Below are positions 1 to 8,113 of a stretch of DNA of 64,000 nt, in pieces (the stretch's first letter is position 1; every line of letters begins with the position of its first letter). The translations under genes and the position numbers were made by a program. Below the pieces are notes generated by a model. The model was not told the origin of the DNA. It saw only the letters and a program-made list of their open reading frames with translations, and ran no database searches. Where the stretch lies: positions 64,813,001 through 64,877,000 of the forward strand of contig NC_089874.1 of the NCBI RefSeq assembly GCF_040182565.1, in the 5' to 3' direction. This stretch comes from Anser cygnoides. Its lineage: Eukaryota > Chordata > Aves > Anseriformes > Anatidae.

Positions 1-315
1 TGAATACGCCGCAGGACCCTTCGCCTTATTCTTCCTGAATATGCGAACATTATGCTAATAAATACACTTACAGCCATCATATTCCTAAACCCAAGCGCCC
101 TAGGGCCACCCACAGAACTATTCCCCGTCATCCTAGCCACAAAAGTCCTCCTACTATCTTCTGGTTTCTTATGGGTCCGAGCTTCATACCCACGATTCCG
201 ATATGACCAACTAATGCACCTACTATGAAAAAACTTCCTACCCCTCACACTAGCTCTGTGCCTCTGACACATCAGCATACCTATCTGCTATGCAGGCCTA
301 CCTCCTTACATAAGG
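1..315 (+). pseudogene. ND1: ND1, 3' part (unit 0)
   Basis: C-terminal third of NADH dehydrogenase subunit 1, cut by the window edge. Compared with the copies at 11526 and 23053 it lacks 4 bp between about 35 and 37 (the others read CCTAGCTGAA, this one CCTGAA), which shifts the frame at the Ala-Glu pair. The mitochondrial stop AGG (313-315) overlaps tRNA-Ile by 2 nt, as is common in birds. Confidence 0.9.
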
Positions 316-386
316 AAATGTGCCTGAACTACAAAGGGTCACTATGATAAAGTGAACATAGAGGTATAACAGCCCTCTCATTTCCT
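314..386 (+). tRNA. trnI: tRNA-Ile(GAT), unit 0
   Basis: Acceptor arms GGAAATG (314-320) and CATTTCC (379-385) pair fully. The anticodon GAT sits in the loop of CACTATGATAAAGTG. First tRNA of the Ile-Gln-Met cluster after ND1. Confidence 0.9.
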
Positions 387-393
387 GTTGACC

Positions 394-464
394 TTAGAAA
401 AGTAGGAATTGAACCCACACAAGAGAAATCAAAATTCTCCATACTTCCCTTATATTATTTTCTA
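394..464 (-). tRNA. trnQ: tRNA-Gln(TTG), unit 0
   Basis: Encoded on the minus strand as in all vertebrate mtDNA. The plus-strand ends TAGAAAA and TTTTCTA form the acceptor stem, and the anticodon TTG lies in the middle. It shares one base with tRNA-Met. Confidence 0.88.
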
Positions 465-532
465 GTAGAGTCAGCTAATCAAGCTACCGGGCCCATACCC
501 CGAAAATGATGGTTTAACCCCCTCCTCTACTA
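464..532 (+). tRNA. trnM: tRNA-Met(CAT), unit 0
   Basis: Acceptor AGTAGAG/CTCTACT, anticodon CAT in the segment GGGCCCATACCCC. Position 487 is C here and in unit 1, but T in the two later copies. Ends directly before the ND2 start codon. Confidence 0.9.
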
Positions 533-1573
533 ATGAACCCTTACGCGACCCCAATCATAACCTTCAGCCTCATCTTGGGCACCACAATCACAATTTCCAG
601 CAACCACTGAGTTCTGGCCTGGACAGGACTGGAGATCAACGCACTAGCCATCATTCCCCTAATTGCCAAATCCCACCACCCACGAGCAGTAGAAGCCGCA
701 ACGAAATACTTCCTAACCCAAGCAGCTGCTTCCGCCCTGGTCCTATTCTCTAGCATAACCAATGCCTGAGTCACCGGCCAATGAGACATCACACAAATAA
801 ACCACCCAACCTCCTGTCTACTACTGACAGCAGCAATCGCTATTAAACTGGGCCTAGTGCCATTTCACTTCTGATTCCCAGAAGTACTACAAGGATCGCC
901 ACTAATAACAGCCCTGCTACTCTCGACCCTCATAAAATTCCCCCCACTAACCCTGCTCCTACTAACATCCAAATCCCTCGACCCAGCTCTACTCACCGCC
1001 ATGGCCCTAGCCTCAACAGCACTAGGAGGCTGAATAGGACTGAACCAAACACAAACACGCAAAATCCTAGCCTTCTCGTCCATCTCCCACTTAGGCTGAA
1101 TCGCCATCATCCTAGTTTACAGCCCCAAATTGGCCTTACTTACCTTCTACCTATACACAATCATAACATCAGCCGTATTCCTAGCCCTTAACAAAATCAA
1201 AGCCCTTAACCTATCCATGATCACAACCTCATGAACAAAAACCCCAGTGCTAAACGCCACCCTAATACTAGTACTTTTATCCCTAGCAGGCCTCCCCCCA
1301 TTAACAGGCTTTATACCAAAGTGACTTATCATCCAAGAACTAACTAAACAGGAAATAACACCAGCAGCCATGGCAATTGCCATGCTATCACTGCTCAGCC
1401 TCTTCTTCTACCTACGCCTCGCATACCACTCAACAATTACCCTTCCCCCCAACTCCTCTAACCACATAAAACAATGATACACTAGCAAAGCCCCAAGCAC
1501 ACCTACTGCGGTCCTTGCCTCACTATCAATCCTCTTACTTCCCCTGTCCCCAATAATACATGCCATTGTCTAG
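533..1573 (+). pseudogene. ND2: ND2, full length (unit 0)
   Basis: NADH dehydrogenase subunit 2, a membrane subunit of complex I. It opens with ATG after tRNA-Met and closes with TAG 1571-1573, 1041 bp or 346 codons, the usual avian length. With the mitochondrial code the frame is open throughout; with the nuclear code TGA codons interrupt it, so it is inert here. Hydrophobic segments such as the one encoded around 1255-1320 fit a transmembrane subunit. It overlaps tRNA-Trp by 2 nt. Confidence 0.93.
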
Positions 1574-1644
1574 AAACTTAGGATAACACCCCAAACCGAA
1601 GGCCTTCAAAGCCTTAAATAAGAGTTAAACCCTCTTAGTTTCTG
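1572..1644 (+). tRNA. trnW: tRNA-Trp(TCA), unit 0
   Basis: Acceptor AGAAACT/AGTTTCT. The anticodon TCA reads TGA as well as TGG in mitochondria. First member of the WANCY cluster. Confidence 0.9.
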
Positions 1645-1650
1645 CACATT

Positions 1651-1717
1651 AAGACTTACAGAATATTAACCTGTATCTTCTGAATGCAAGTCAGACGCTT
1701 TAATTAAGCTAAAGCCT
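1651..1717 (-). tRNA. trnA: tRNA-Ala(TGC), unit 0
   Basis: Minus-strand tRNA. GCA (anticodon complement) lies in TGAATGCAAGT near 1685. The acceptor AGGCTT pairs with AAGTCT including one G-T wobble. Exact ends are uncertain by 1-2 nt. Confidence 0.85.
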
Positions 1718-1719
1718 CC

Positions 1720-1792
1720 CTAGACAGATGGGCTTCGATCCCACAAAACTCTAGTTAACAGCTAAATGCCTAAACCAATTGGCTTCTGCCTA
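1720..1792 (-). tRNA. trnN: tRNA-Asn(GTT), unit 0
   Basis: Minus-strand tRNA with plus-strand ends TAGACAG and CTGCCTA and the anticodon complement AAC in AGTTAACAGC. Only 3 nt separate it from tRNA-Cys, so the light-strand origin hairpin found here in most vertebrates is absent, as in birds. Confidence 0.9.
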
Positions 1793-1795
1793 CAA

Positions 1796-1861
1796 AGACC
1801 CTGACGCACCCTAGTGCGCATCGATGAGCTTGCAACTCAACATGAATTTCACTACAGAGCC
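1796..1861 (-). tRNA. trnC: tRNA-Cys(GCA), unit 0
   Basis: Minus-strand tRNA. The anticodon complement TGC lies in GCTTGCAACTC, and the acceptor GGCTCTG pairs with CAGGGTC with G-T wobbles. Confidence 0.86.
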
Positions 1862-1931
1862 GATAAGAAGAGGAATTAAACCTCTGTAAAAAGGACTACA
1901 GCCTAACGCTTCAACACTCAGCCATCTTACC
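1861..1931 (-). tRNA. trnY: tRNA-Tyr(GTA), unit 0
   Basis: Minus-strand tRNA, last of the WANCY cluster. Plus-strand ends GATAAGA and TCTTACC, anticodon complement TAC in GGACTACAGC. One nucleotide separates it from COX1. Confidence 0.88.
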
Positions 1932-1932
1932 C

Positions 1933-3302
1933 GTCACCTTCATCAACCGATGACTATTTTCCACTAACCATAAGGATATTGGCACCCTGTACCTCATCTT
2001 CGGGGCATGAGCAGGAATAGTCGGCACCGCACTCAGCCTATTAATCCGCGCAGAACTAGGACAACCAGGAACTCTCCTAGGCGACGACCAAATTTACAAT
2101 GTAATCGTTACCGCTCACGCCTTTGTAATAAGCTTCTTTATAGTCATACCCATCATGATCGGAGGATTCGGCAACTGATTAGTCCCCCTCATAATCGGTG
2201 CCCCCGACATAGCATTCCCGCGAATAAACAACATAAGCTTTTGACTCCTCCCCCCATCATTCCTCCTCCTACTAGCCTCATCCACTGTAGAAGCTGGCGC
2301 CGGCACAGGCTGAACTGTCTACCCTCCCCTAGCAGGTGACCTTGCCCACGCCGGAGCTTCAGTAGACCTGGCTATCTTCTCACTCCACTTAGCCGGTATC
2401 TCCTCCATCCTTGGGGCCATCAACTTTATCACCACAGCCATCAACATAAAACCCCCCGCACTCTCACAATACCAAACCCCACTATTTGTCTGATCCGTAC
2501 TAATTACCGCCATCCTACTCCTTCTATCACTCCCCGTACTCGCCGCCGGTATTACAATATTACTAACTGATCGAAACCTAAACACCACATTCTTCGACCC
2601 CGCTGGAGGAGGAGACCCAATCCTGTACCAACACCTATTCTGATTCTTCGGACACCCAGAAGTCTATATTCTGATCCTACCGGGGTTCGGAATCATCTCA
2701 CACGTAGTCACGTACTACTCAGGCAAAAAGGAGCCCTTCGGCTACATGGGAATAGTCTGAGCCATACTATCCATCGGCTTCCTAGGATTCATCGTCTGAG
2801 CTCACCACATGTTTACAGTAGGAATAGACGTTGATACCCGAGCCTACTTTACATCAGCCACTATAATCATTGCCATCCCTACCGGAATCAAAGTATTTAG
2901 CTGACTAGCCACCCTGCACGGAGGAACAATCAAATGAGACCCCCCCCAATACTATGAGCTCTAGGATTTATCTTCCTATTTACCATCGGAGGATTAACAG
3001 GAATCGTTCTTGCAAACTCTTCCCTAGACATCGCCCTGCACGACACGTACTACGTAGTTGCCCACTTCCACTACGTCCTATCCATAGGCGCCGTCTTTGC
3101 CATTCTAGCAGGATTTACTCACTGATTCCCACTACTCACTGGGTTTACCCTACACCAAACATGAGCAAAAGCCCACTTCGGGGTAATATTTACAGGAGTA
3201 AACCTAACGTTCTTCCCCCAGCACTTCCTAGGCCTAGCAGGAATACCCCGACGATACTCGGACTATCCCGACGCCTACACACTATGAAACACCATTTCCT
3301 CC
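1933..3302 (+). pseudogene. COX1: COX1, 5' 1370 nt with founder lesions (unit 0)
   Basis: Cytochrome c oxidase subunit I, the haem-copper catalytic subunit of complex IV. The first codon is GTC (1933-1935) where birds nearly always have GTG. The run after GAC 2938-2940 has seven more C (2941-2947), two more than the Asp-Pro-Pro-Met reading needs, so the original frame meets TAG at 2962 and resumes only in another frame (ATA at 2949). Both lesions occur in all four copies. The gene is cut at nt 1370 by a join to control-region sequence, removing about 180 nt of the 3' end. A homopolymer base-calling error is an alternative for the C run, but not for the start codon or the break. Confidence 0.93.
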
Positions 3303-3314
3303 TAGTCCTAGGAC
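3303..3314. other. Junction filler J1: COX1 to control-region tail (unit 0)
   Basis: Twelve nucleotides that belong to neither flank. With the next T they form a perfect 12-nt palindrome AGTCCTAGGACT (3304-3315). COX1 normally continues ATCGGC after CCTCC, and the control region normally reads CTTATTAGAG before GAAACTCC. Identical at 14832 and 26359. Confidence 0.85.
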
Positions 3315-3410
3315 TTAGAGAAACTCCAGTACTAAAAATAGTAAACACAAGCAATAATTTCATATACTTCACTCTCACTCACCACTCAACTATCAGCTAA
3401 CCACACCCCC
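3315..3410 (+). other. Control-region 3' tail fragment (unit 0)
   Basis: Last 96 nt of the control region (matching 7950-8045), ending in the C-rich stretch directly before tRNA-Phe. It is detached from the rest of the control region by the J1 break. Confidence 0.9.
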
Positions 3411-3478
3411 GTCCACATAGCTTAACACAAAGCATGGCACTGAAGTTGCCAAGATGGCATAAAACATGCCTGCGGACA
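3411..3478 (+). tRNA. trnF: tRNA-Phe(GAA), extra copy (unit 0)
   Basis: Acceptor GTCCACA/TGCGGAC, anticodon GAA in CACTGAAGTTG. One of two tRNA-Phe copies in each unit; this one heads the truncated 12S. Confidence 0.9.
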
Positions 3479-4353
3479 AAAGACTTAGTCCTAACCTTAC
3501 GGTTGGTTTTTGCTAAATATATACATGCAAGTATCCGCGCCCCAGTGTAAACGCCCTCGACCACCTACCCCCATACAGGCCTTGAGGAGCGGGTATCAGG
3601 CACACCCAAGTAGTAGCCCAAGACGCCTCGCTAAGCCACGCCCCCACGGGTATTCAGCAGTAATTAACATTAAGCAATGAGTGCAAACTTGACTTAGTTA
3701 TAGCAACAGCCTAACTTCAAGGGTTGGTAAATCTTGTGCCAGCCACCGCGGTCATACAAGAAACCCAAATCAACCGTCCTATTGACACGGCGTAAAGAGT
3801 GGTAAAATGCCTATCCTAGCTAACTAAGATCAAAATGCAACTAAGCTGTCATAAGCCCAAGATGCACCTAAACACACCATTAAGATGATCTTAGGAACTA
3901 ACGACTGATTTAAACCCACGAAAGCCAGGGCCCAAACTGGGATTAGATACCCCACTATGCCTGGCCCTAAATCTTGATACTTACTTTACCGAAGTATCCG
4001 CCAGAGAACTACGAGCACAAACGCTTAAAACTCTAAGGACTTGGCGGTGCCCCAAACCCACCTAGAGGAGCCTGTTCTACAATCGATAATCCCCGATTAA
4101 CCCAACCACCCCTTGCCAACACAGCCTACATACCGCCGTCGCCAGCCCACCTCGAATGAGAGCACAACAGTGGACACAATAGCACCCCGCTAATAAGACA
4201 GGTCAAGGTATAGCCTATGGAGTGGAAGAAATGGGCTACATTCCCTATTCATAGGGCACACGGAAAGAAGCGTGAAACCACTTCTGGAAGGCGGATTTAG
4301 CAGTAAAGTGGGACAATAGAGCCTACTTTAAGCCGGCCCTGGGGCACGTACAT
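3479..4353 (+). rRNA. rrnS: 12S rRNA, truncated (first 875 nt, unit 0)
   Basis: Small-subunit rRNA copy with the conserved GTGCCAGCCACCGCGGTCA region near 3738, stopping at GGGCACGTACAT just before the universal ACCGCCCGTCACC. About 113 nt of the 3' end, including the decoding-site helix, are missing. Differs from later truncated copies by A at 3843 and T at 4246. Confidence 0.93.
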
Positions 4354-4363
4354 GGTTAAACAT
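4354..4363. other. Junction filler J2: 12S to inverted ATP6 (unit 0/1)
   Basis: Ten nucleotides found in neither flank. The 11-mer AAACATGCCTG (4358-4368), which spans filler and the first ATP6 bases, also occurs in tRNA-Phe (3462-3472), suggesting a template switch. Same sequence at 15883 and 27410. Confidence 0.75.
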
Positions 4364-4714
4364 GCCTGTTAGTAGTGTGGCGAGCCATAGTGGGAAGGCT
4401 AGGGCTATGTTCATAGATAGTTGGGTGGTTGGGGTGAATGTATATGGAAGGAGGCCTAGAAGGTTGATTGTAAGAAGTATGATTATTAGGGATGTAAATA
4501 TTATGGCTCATTTGTGGCCATTTTTGTTGAGTGGGACTATTAGTTGTTTTGTGATTAGGTGAAGGAGTCATGTTTGGATAGTAGAAAGGCGGTTGTTGAT
4601 TCATCGGTTGTTTGGGGACGGGAATAGTAGGGCTGGGAAGAGTAGGGATAGTAGGATTAAGGGGATGCCAAATAGATTGGGGCTGGAAAATTGGTCAAAG
4701 AAGCTTAGGTTCAT
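4364..4714 (-). pseudogene. ATP6: ATP6, first 117 codons, inverted (unit 1)
   Basis: 5' half (351 nt) of ATP synthase subunit a, the proton-channel subunit of the F0 sector, on the minus strand, opposite to the surrounding mitochondrial order. The ATG is at 4714-4712 and the frame is open up to the break at filler J2. A full-length forward copy lies at 39122-39805, where the break corresponds to 39472. Confidence 0.92.
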
Positions 4715-4872
4715 GGTCAGGATCATGGTGTGGGTTTGGTAGTGAGGGAGGTCTTATTTGATGGGGGGTTGGTTGTGGTGAAGGCTAGTAGTTTTGGTTG
4801 GATGAGGAGTGCTAGGGTTAATCAGGTTATAATTATGATTGAAAATCATGGTGCGGGGTTAAGCTGTGGCAT
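4705..4872 (-). pseudogene. ATP8: ATP8, inverted, undamaged length (unit 1)
   Basis: ATP synthase subunit 8, 55 codons plus stop (168 nt), beginning Met-Pro-Gln-Leu-Asn-Pro as in all vertebrates. It overlaps ATP6 by 10 nt. This copy keeps the six-base run (GATGGGGGGTTGG, plus strand) of the forward gene, unlike the copies in units 2 and 3. Confidence 0.92.
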
Positions 4873-4873
4873 A

Positions 4874-4942
4874 TCATTAAGGAGGGGGAAGTCCCTCTTT
4901 GGCTAGCTTAAAAGGCTAGTGCTGTTGCATAGCTTCTTAATG
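4874..4942 (-). tRNA. trnK: tRNA-Lys(TTT), inverted (unit 1)
   Basis: Reverse complement of the tRNA-Lys at 38894-38962. Anticodon TTT in GCCTTTTAAGC, acceptor CATTAAG/CTTAATG. Confidence 0.9.
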
Positions 4943-4943
4943 A

Positions 4944-5630
4944 TTAGGATGATGATAGAAGGGACGATCAGGCCTCGAAATGTGGGAGTGGGGTTGATTC
5001 TACTACAATGGGTATGTAGCTGTGATTAGCCCCGCAAATTTCTGAGCATTGTCCGTAAAAAATCCCAGGCCGGGTGGTAATGAATGAAGTTTGGTTTAGT
5101 CGGCCTGGGATTGCGTCTGTTTTAACTCCGAGCGTTGGGACTGCTCAGGAGTGGAGTACGTCTCCTGCAGTAATGATCACGCGGATGGGGGATTCTATTG
5201 GGATAACTACGCGGTGGTCAACTTCTAGCAGTCGGAAGTGGCCGTTGGGTAAGTCTGGGGTGGGCACTATGTAGGAGTCGAATGATAGGTCTTTGAAGTC
5301 TGTGTATTCGTAGCTTCAGTATCATTGGTGGCCGATGGCTTTTAGGGTGAGGTCTGGTTCGTCGATTTTGTCCATTATGTAGAGGATTTGTAGGGATGGG
5401 AGGGCGAGGAGTACCAGGACGATAGCAGGTAGGATTGTCCAGATCAGCTCTACTTCTTGGGCGTCTACAGCATTGGACGAGAGTTTTTCTGTTAGTATGT
5501 GGGCTAAAAGGTAGAGAACTAGGCTGCAGATAGCTAGGGCAACGATTAGGGCGTGGTCGTGGAATTCAACGAGTTCTTCTATGATGGGTGATGAGGCGTC
5601 TTGGAATCCTAGTTGGGAGTGGTTGGCCAC
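4944..5630 (-). pseudogene. COX2: COX2, inverted, full length (unit 1)
   Basis: Cytochrome c oxidase subunit II, which carries the CuA centre receiving electrons from cytochrome c. GTG start at 5630-5628, 228 codons plus TAA. The frame is open in the mitochondrial code and includes the Cys-Ser-Glu-Ile-Cys CuA motif. Residue 100 is the usual Gly (Ile-Gly-His-Gln before Trp-Tyr-Trp), whereas the forward copy at 38206 has Asp. Confidence 0.93.
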
Positions 5631-5631
5631 A

Positions 5632-5700
5632 TGAGATGTACAGGATTTTTACCTGTGATTTAGTCTTGACAAGGCTATGTAATTGGTTTACTAACGTCTC
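5632..5700 (-). tRNA. trnD: tRNA-Asp(GTC), inverted (unit 1)
   Basis: Reverse complement of 38136-38204. Anticodon GTC in CCTTGTCAAGA (sense strand), acceptor GAGACGT/ACATCTC with one mismatch. Confidence 0.9.
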
Positions 5701-5702
5701 AT

Positions 5703-5725
5703 AAGAAAGAAGCATGAGCGGTTAA
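5703..5725 (+). pseudogene. trnS2: tRNA-Ser(UCN) fragment, 5' 23 nt (unit 1)
   Basis: Start of tRNA-Ser(UCN), which is a minus-strand gene in intact mtDNA and so appears on the plus strand in this inverted block. It breaks off before the anticodon; the last two bases (AA) are shared with the start of the CYTB piece (2-bp microhomology). Confidence 0.85.
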
Positions 5726-6122
5726 CCTCCTGGGAGACCCAGAAAACTTCACCCCAGCAAACCCGCTAGTAACCCCACCACACATCAAGCCAGAATGATA
5801 CTTCCTATTCGCCTACGCCATCCTACGTTCAATCCCAAATAAACTAGGAGGCGTATTAGCACTGGCCGCCTCCGTACTGATCCTATTCCTAATCCCATTC
5901 CTGCACAAATCAAAACAACGAGCAATAACATTCCGACCACTCTCCCAGCTCCTATTCTGAGTACTAGTCGCCGACCTCCTCGTCCTAACATGAGTAGGAA
6001 GCCAACCCGTCGAACACCCATTCATCATCATCGGCCAACTCGCTTCAATCGCCTACTTCACTATCCTCCTATTTCTCCTCCCCGCCGCAAGCGCCCTAGA
6101 AAACAAAATACTCAACTGCTAA
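5724..6122 (+). pseudogene. CYTB: CYTB 3' part, nt 745-1143 (unit 1)
   Basis: C-terminal 132 codons plus TAA of cytochrome b, the membrane core of complex III, beginning exactly at a codon (Asn-Leu-Leu-Gly-Asp-Pro-Glu-Asn). The frame is open to TAA 6120-6122. The missing 744 nt occur only at 44780-45523; the two pieces overlap by 10 nt and add up to the standard 1143 bp. Confidence 0.93.
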
Positions 6123-6124
6123 AT

Positions 6125-6192
6125 ACTCTAATAGTTTATAAAAACATTGGTCTTGTAAACCAAAGATTGAAGACTTACCACTTCTTAGAGTA
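6125..6192 (+). tRNA. trnT: tRNA-Thr(TGT), unit 1
   Basis: Acceptor ACTCTAA/TTAGAGT, anticodon TGT in GGTCTTGTAAACC. Lies between CYTB and tRNA-Pro. Confidence 0.9.
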
Positions 6193-6200
6193 CCCCAAAC

Positions 6201-6269
6201 TCAGAAAAAAAGGACTCAAACCTTTATCTCCAGCTCCCAAAGCTGGCATTTTCAATAAACTATTCTCTG
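6201..6269 (-). tRNA. trnP: tRNA-Pro(TGG), unit 1
   Basis: Minus strand. Plus-strand ends CAGAAAA and TTCTCTG, anticodon TGG in GCTTTGGGAG (sense). It is followed by ND6 rather than the control region, the avian order. Confidence 0.9.
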
Positions 6270-6279
6270 ACCCTAACCC

Positions 6280-6801
6280 CTAAACCGCCCGAATAGCACC
6301 CCGCGACAACCCCCGCACAAGCTCCAATACAACAAACAAAGTCAACAACAGCCCCCAACCCGCCACTAAAAACATCCCTGCCCCATGTGAATAAAACATG
6401 GAAACTCCACTAAAATCCGACCGAACAACAAACACCCCAACATTATTCACAGTAGAAACCCCGAACTTCCAAGCCCCCATAAACCCCCCAAACACCAACC
6501 CCCCAAAAACAATTGCCACAAACGCTACTGCACATCCAATCACCCGTCAATCCCCCCAAGCCCCAGGGAAAGGCTCCGCTGCTAAAGCTACTGAATAAAC
6601 AAACACCACCAGCATACCCCCCAAATACACCATAAACAGCACTAAAGCCACGAACGAAACCCCAAGGCCCAGCAACCACCCGCACCCCGCCACAGACGCT
6701 AACACCAAACCAACAACCCCATAATACGGCGAAGGATTCGACGCCACACCCAAAACACCCACCGCAAAGCAAATCCCTAAAAAAAACATAAAATAAGTCA
6801 T
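6280..6801 (-). pseudogene. ND6: ND6, full length (unit 1)
   Basis: NADH dehydrogenase subunit 6, the only protein gene on the light strand in vertebrate mtDNA. ATG at 6801-6799, stop TAG at 6282-6280, 522 bp, the avian length. Strongly G-rich on its sense strand and hydrophobic. In the nuclear code it stops at TGA 6549-6547. Confidence 0.93.
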
Positions 6802-6869
6802 TATTCCTGCCCGGACACTACCCGAGGCCTGCGGCTCGAAAAGCCGCCATTGTTCTCAACTACAGGAAC
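6802..6869 (-). tRNA. trnE: tRNA-Glu(TTC), unit 1
   Basis: Minus strand. Anticodon TTC in GGCTTTTCGAGC (sense), acceptor ends ATTCCTG and CAGGAAC on the plus strand. It borders the control region. Confidence 0.9.
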
Positions 6870-6918
6870 TAACCGCAAGCCCCCAATAATTCTACCCCAT
6901 CTATGCCATTATGCTTAA

Positions 6919-6949
6919 CCCCCCCCCCCCTCCCCCCCCGAGGCGGGGG
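6919..6949. promoter_or_regulatory. C-run / goose hairpin of the control region (unit 1)
   Basis: Twelve C, one T, eight C, then GAGGCGGGGG: C-tract and G-tract can fold back as the goose hairpin at the 5' end of avian control regions. The same element is at 18447-18477 and 29974-30004. Confidence 0.75.
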
Positions 6950-7661
6950 TATTTGGTTATGCATATTCGTGCATAAATTTATATACCCCATATACATACA
7001 TACTATAGTACCAGTAATATACATTATATACGGACTATCTTATAAGCAGGTGCTAAACCCATACATGTACACGGCCATTAAACCCTTAAACACACTCCTA
7101 CCAAACCACCCGGCATGAATGTTCTAGGACCATACCCCACAACACCCAATACAACTCCCCTCAAGCGCATAACAAGACCCCATTTTAATGAATGCTCACA
7201 GGACATGCTCCAACAACAACTCTCCACCACATATCTCATGCAGTTCGTATCAGACGGATTTATTAATCGTACTCCTCACGTGAAATCAGCAACCCGTTGC
7301 ACATAATGTCCGGTATGACTAGCTTCAGGCCCATACGTTCCCCCTAAACCCCTCGCCCTCCTCACATTTTTGCGCCTCTGGTTCCTCGGTCAGGGCCATC
7401 CATTGGGTTCACTCACCCCTCCTTGCCCTTCAAAGTGGCATCTGTGAGTACTTTCACCTTCTCAATGCGTAATCGCGGCATGTTCCAGCTTTTTGGCGCC
7501 TCTGGTTCCTCTTATTTTTTCCGGGGTTACCTCACAGGTGGCTATTCCCAGTGATCTCGGGGGTCCCACAATCTAAGCCTGGACACACCTGCCTCACGGC
7601 CTATCCTATATTTCAAGGGTCCCTCGATGAGACGGTTGGCGTATATGGGGAATCATCCTGA

Positions 7662-7676
7662 CACTGATGCACTTTG
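7662..7676 (+). promoter_or_regulatory. Bird similarity box (unit 1)
   Basis: Exact CACTGATGCACTTTG, a motif described from avian control regions. Also at 19190-19204 and 30717-30731. Supports the bird assignment. Confidence 0.8.
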
Positions 7677-7721
7677 ACCACATTCAGTTAATGTTACCTC
7701 CACCCTCCGGGTTAAATGGGG

Positions 7722-7748
7722 CTATTGGATGAATGCTCGTTGGACATA
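7722..7748 (+). promoter_or_regulatory. CSB-1-like block (unit 1)
   Basis: Core GAATGCTCGTTGGACATA resembles conserved sequence block 1, linked to heavy-strand replication start. Repeated at 19250-19276 and 30777-30803. Confidence 0.7.
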
Positions 7749-8045
7749 GCACAAAACAACAAATCATTAAGCGCAACCCCTGCGCTTCACAAACTAAACC
7801 AGTAAACTTTCGCTAACCACCATGTAGCATAAACCTTCATCGCCCAATCCCAGCAAACTACCTCTAAAACTCCATTAATCATCCCTTCCATGACATCATC
7901 GGAACGATGTACATATACACACAAACACATACAAAATAACTTAAACTTATTAGAGAAACTCCAGTACTAAAAATAGTAAACACAAGCAATAATTTCATAT
8001 ACTTCACTCTCACTCACCACTCAACTATCAGCTAACCACACCCCC

Positions 8046-8113
8046 GTCCACATAGCTTAACACAAAGCATGGCACTGAAGTTGCCAAGATGGCATAAAAC
8101 ATGCCTGCGGACA
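8046..8113 (+). tRNA. trnF: tRNA-Phe(GAA), main copy (unit 1)
   Basis: Follows the complete control region and heads the full-length rRNA operon. Same sequence as 3411-3478. Confidence 0.9.

Larger units (their letters stand above)
1..4363 (+). repeat. Array unit 0 (right-hand part of an 11.5-kb unit)
   Basis: Right part of a tandem unit whose left part lies outside the window. It runs from inside ND1 through ND2, the WANCY tRNAs, truncated COX1, the palindromic filler and the second control-region-tail/Phe/12S piece. It differs from later units by a 4-bp deletion in ND1, C at 487 in tRNA-Met, A at 3843 in the truncated 12S and T at 4246. Confidence 0.9.
6870..8045 (+). promoter_or_regulatory. 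Mitochondrial control region (D-loop), full copy (unit 1)
   Basis: 1176 nt between tRNA-Glu and tRNA-Phe with three recognisable domains. The left domain has the C-run and AT-rich ATATAC repeats around 6975-7035 that resemble termination-associated sequences. The central domain (about 7270-7600) is conserved and G/C-balanced. The right domain has the bird similarity box and CSB-1. In mitochondria it starts heavy-strand replication and transcription; here it has no expected role. C at 7159 distinguishes it from the other two copies. Confidence 0.92.

Noticed and set aside
541..1383. Minus-strand ORFs opposite ND2 (83, 81 and 78 codons, repeated in every unit)
   Set aside because: Antisense shadows of ND2; they arise because TGA in the sense mitochondrial frame does not create stops on the other strand.
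1793..1795. Light-strand replication origin between tRNA-Asn and tRNA-Cys
   Set aside because: Only 3 nt lie between the two genes, so no hairpin is possible; this is normal for birds.
2954..3400. 148-codon ORF spanning the COX1/control-region junction (also 14483, 26010)
   Set aside because: Out of frame with COX1 and chimeric; the peptide resembles no family and is basic and low in complexity, as expected for an off-frame read of mtDNA.
5785..6031. ORFs opposite the CYTB 3' part and a 97-codon ORF at 5990-6283 crossing tRNA-Thr and tRNA-Pro
   Set aside because: Off-frame reads of CYTB and of tRNA genes.
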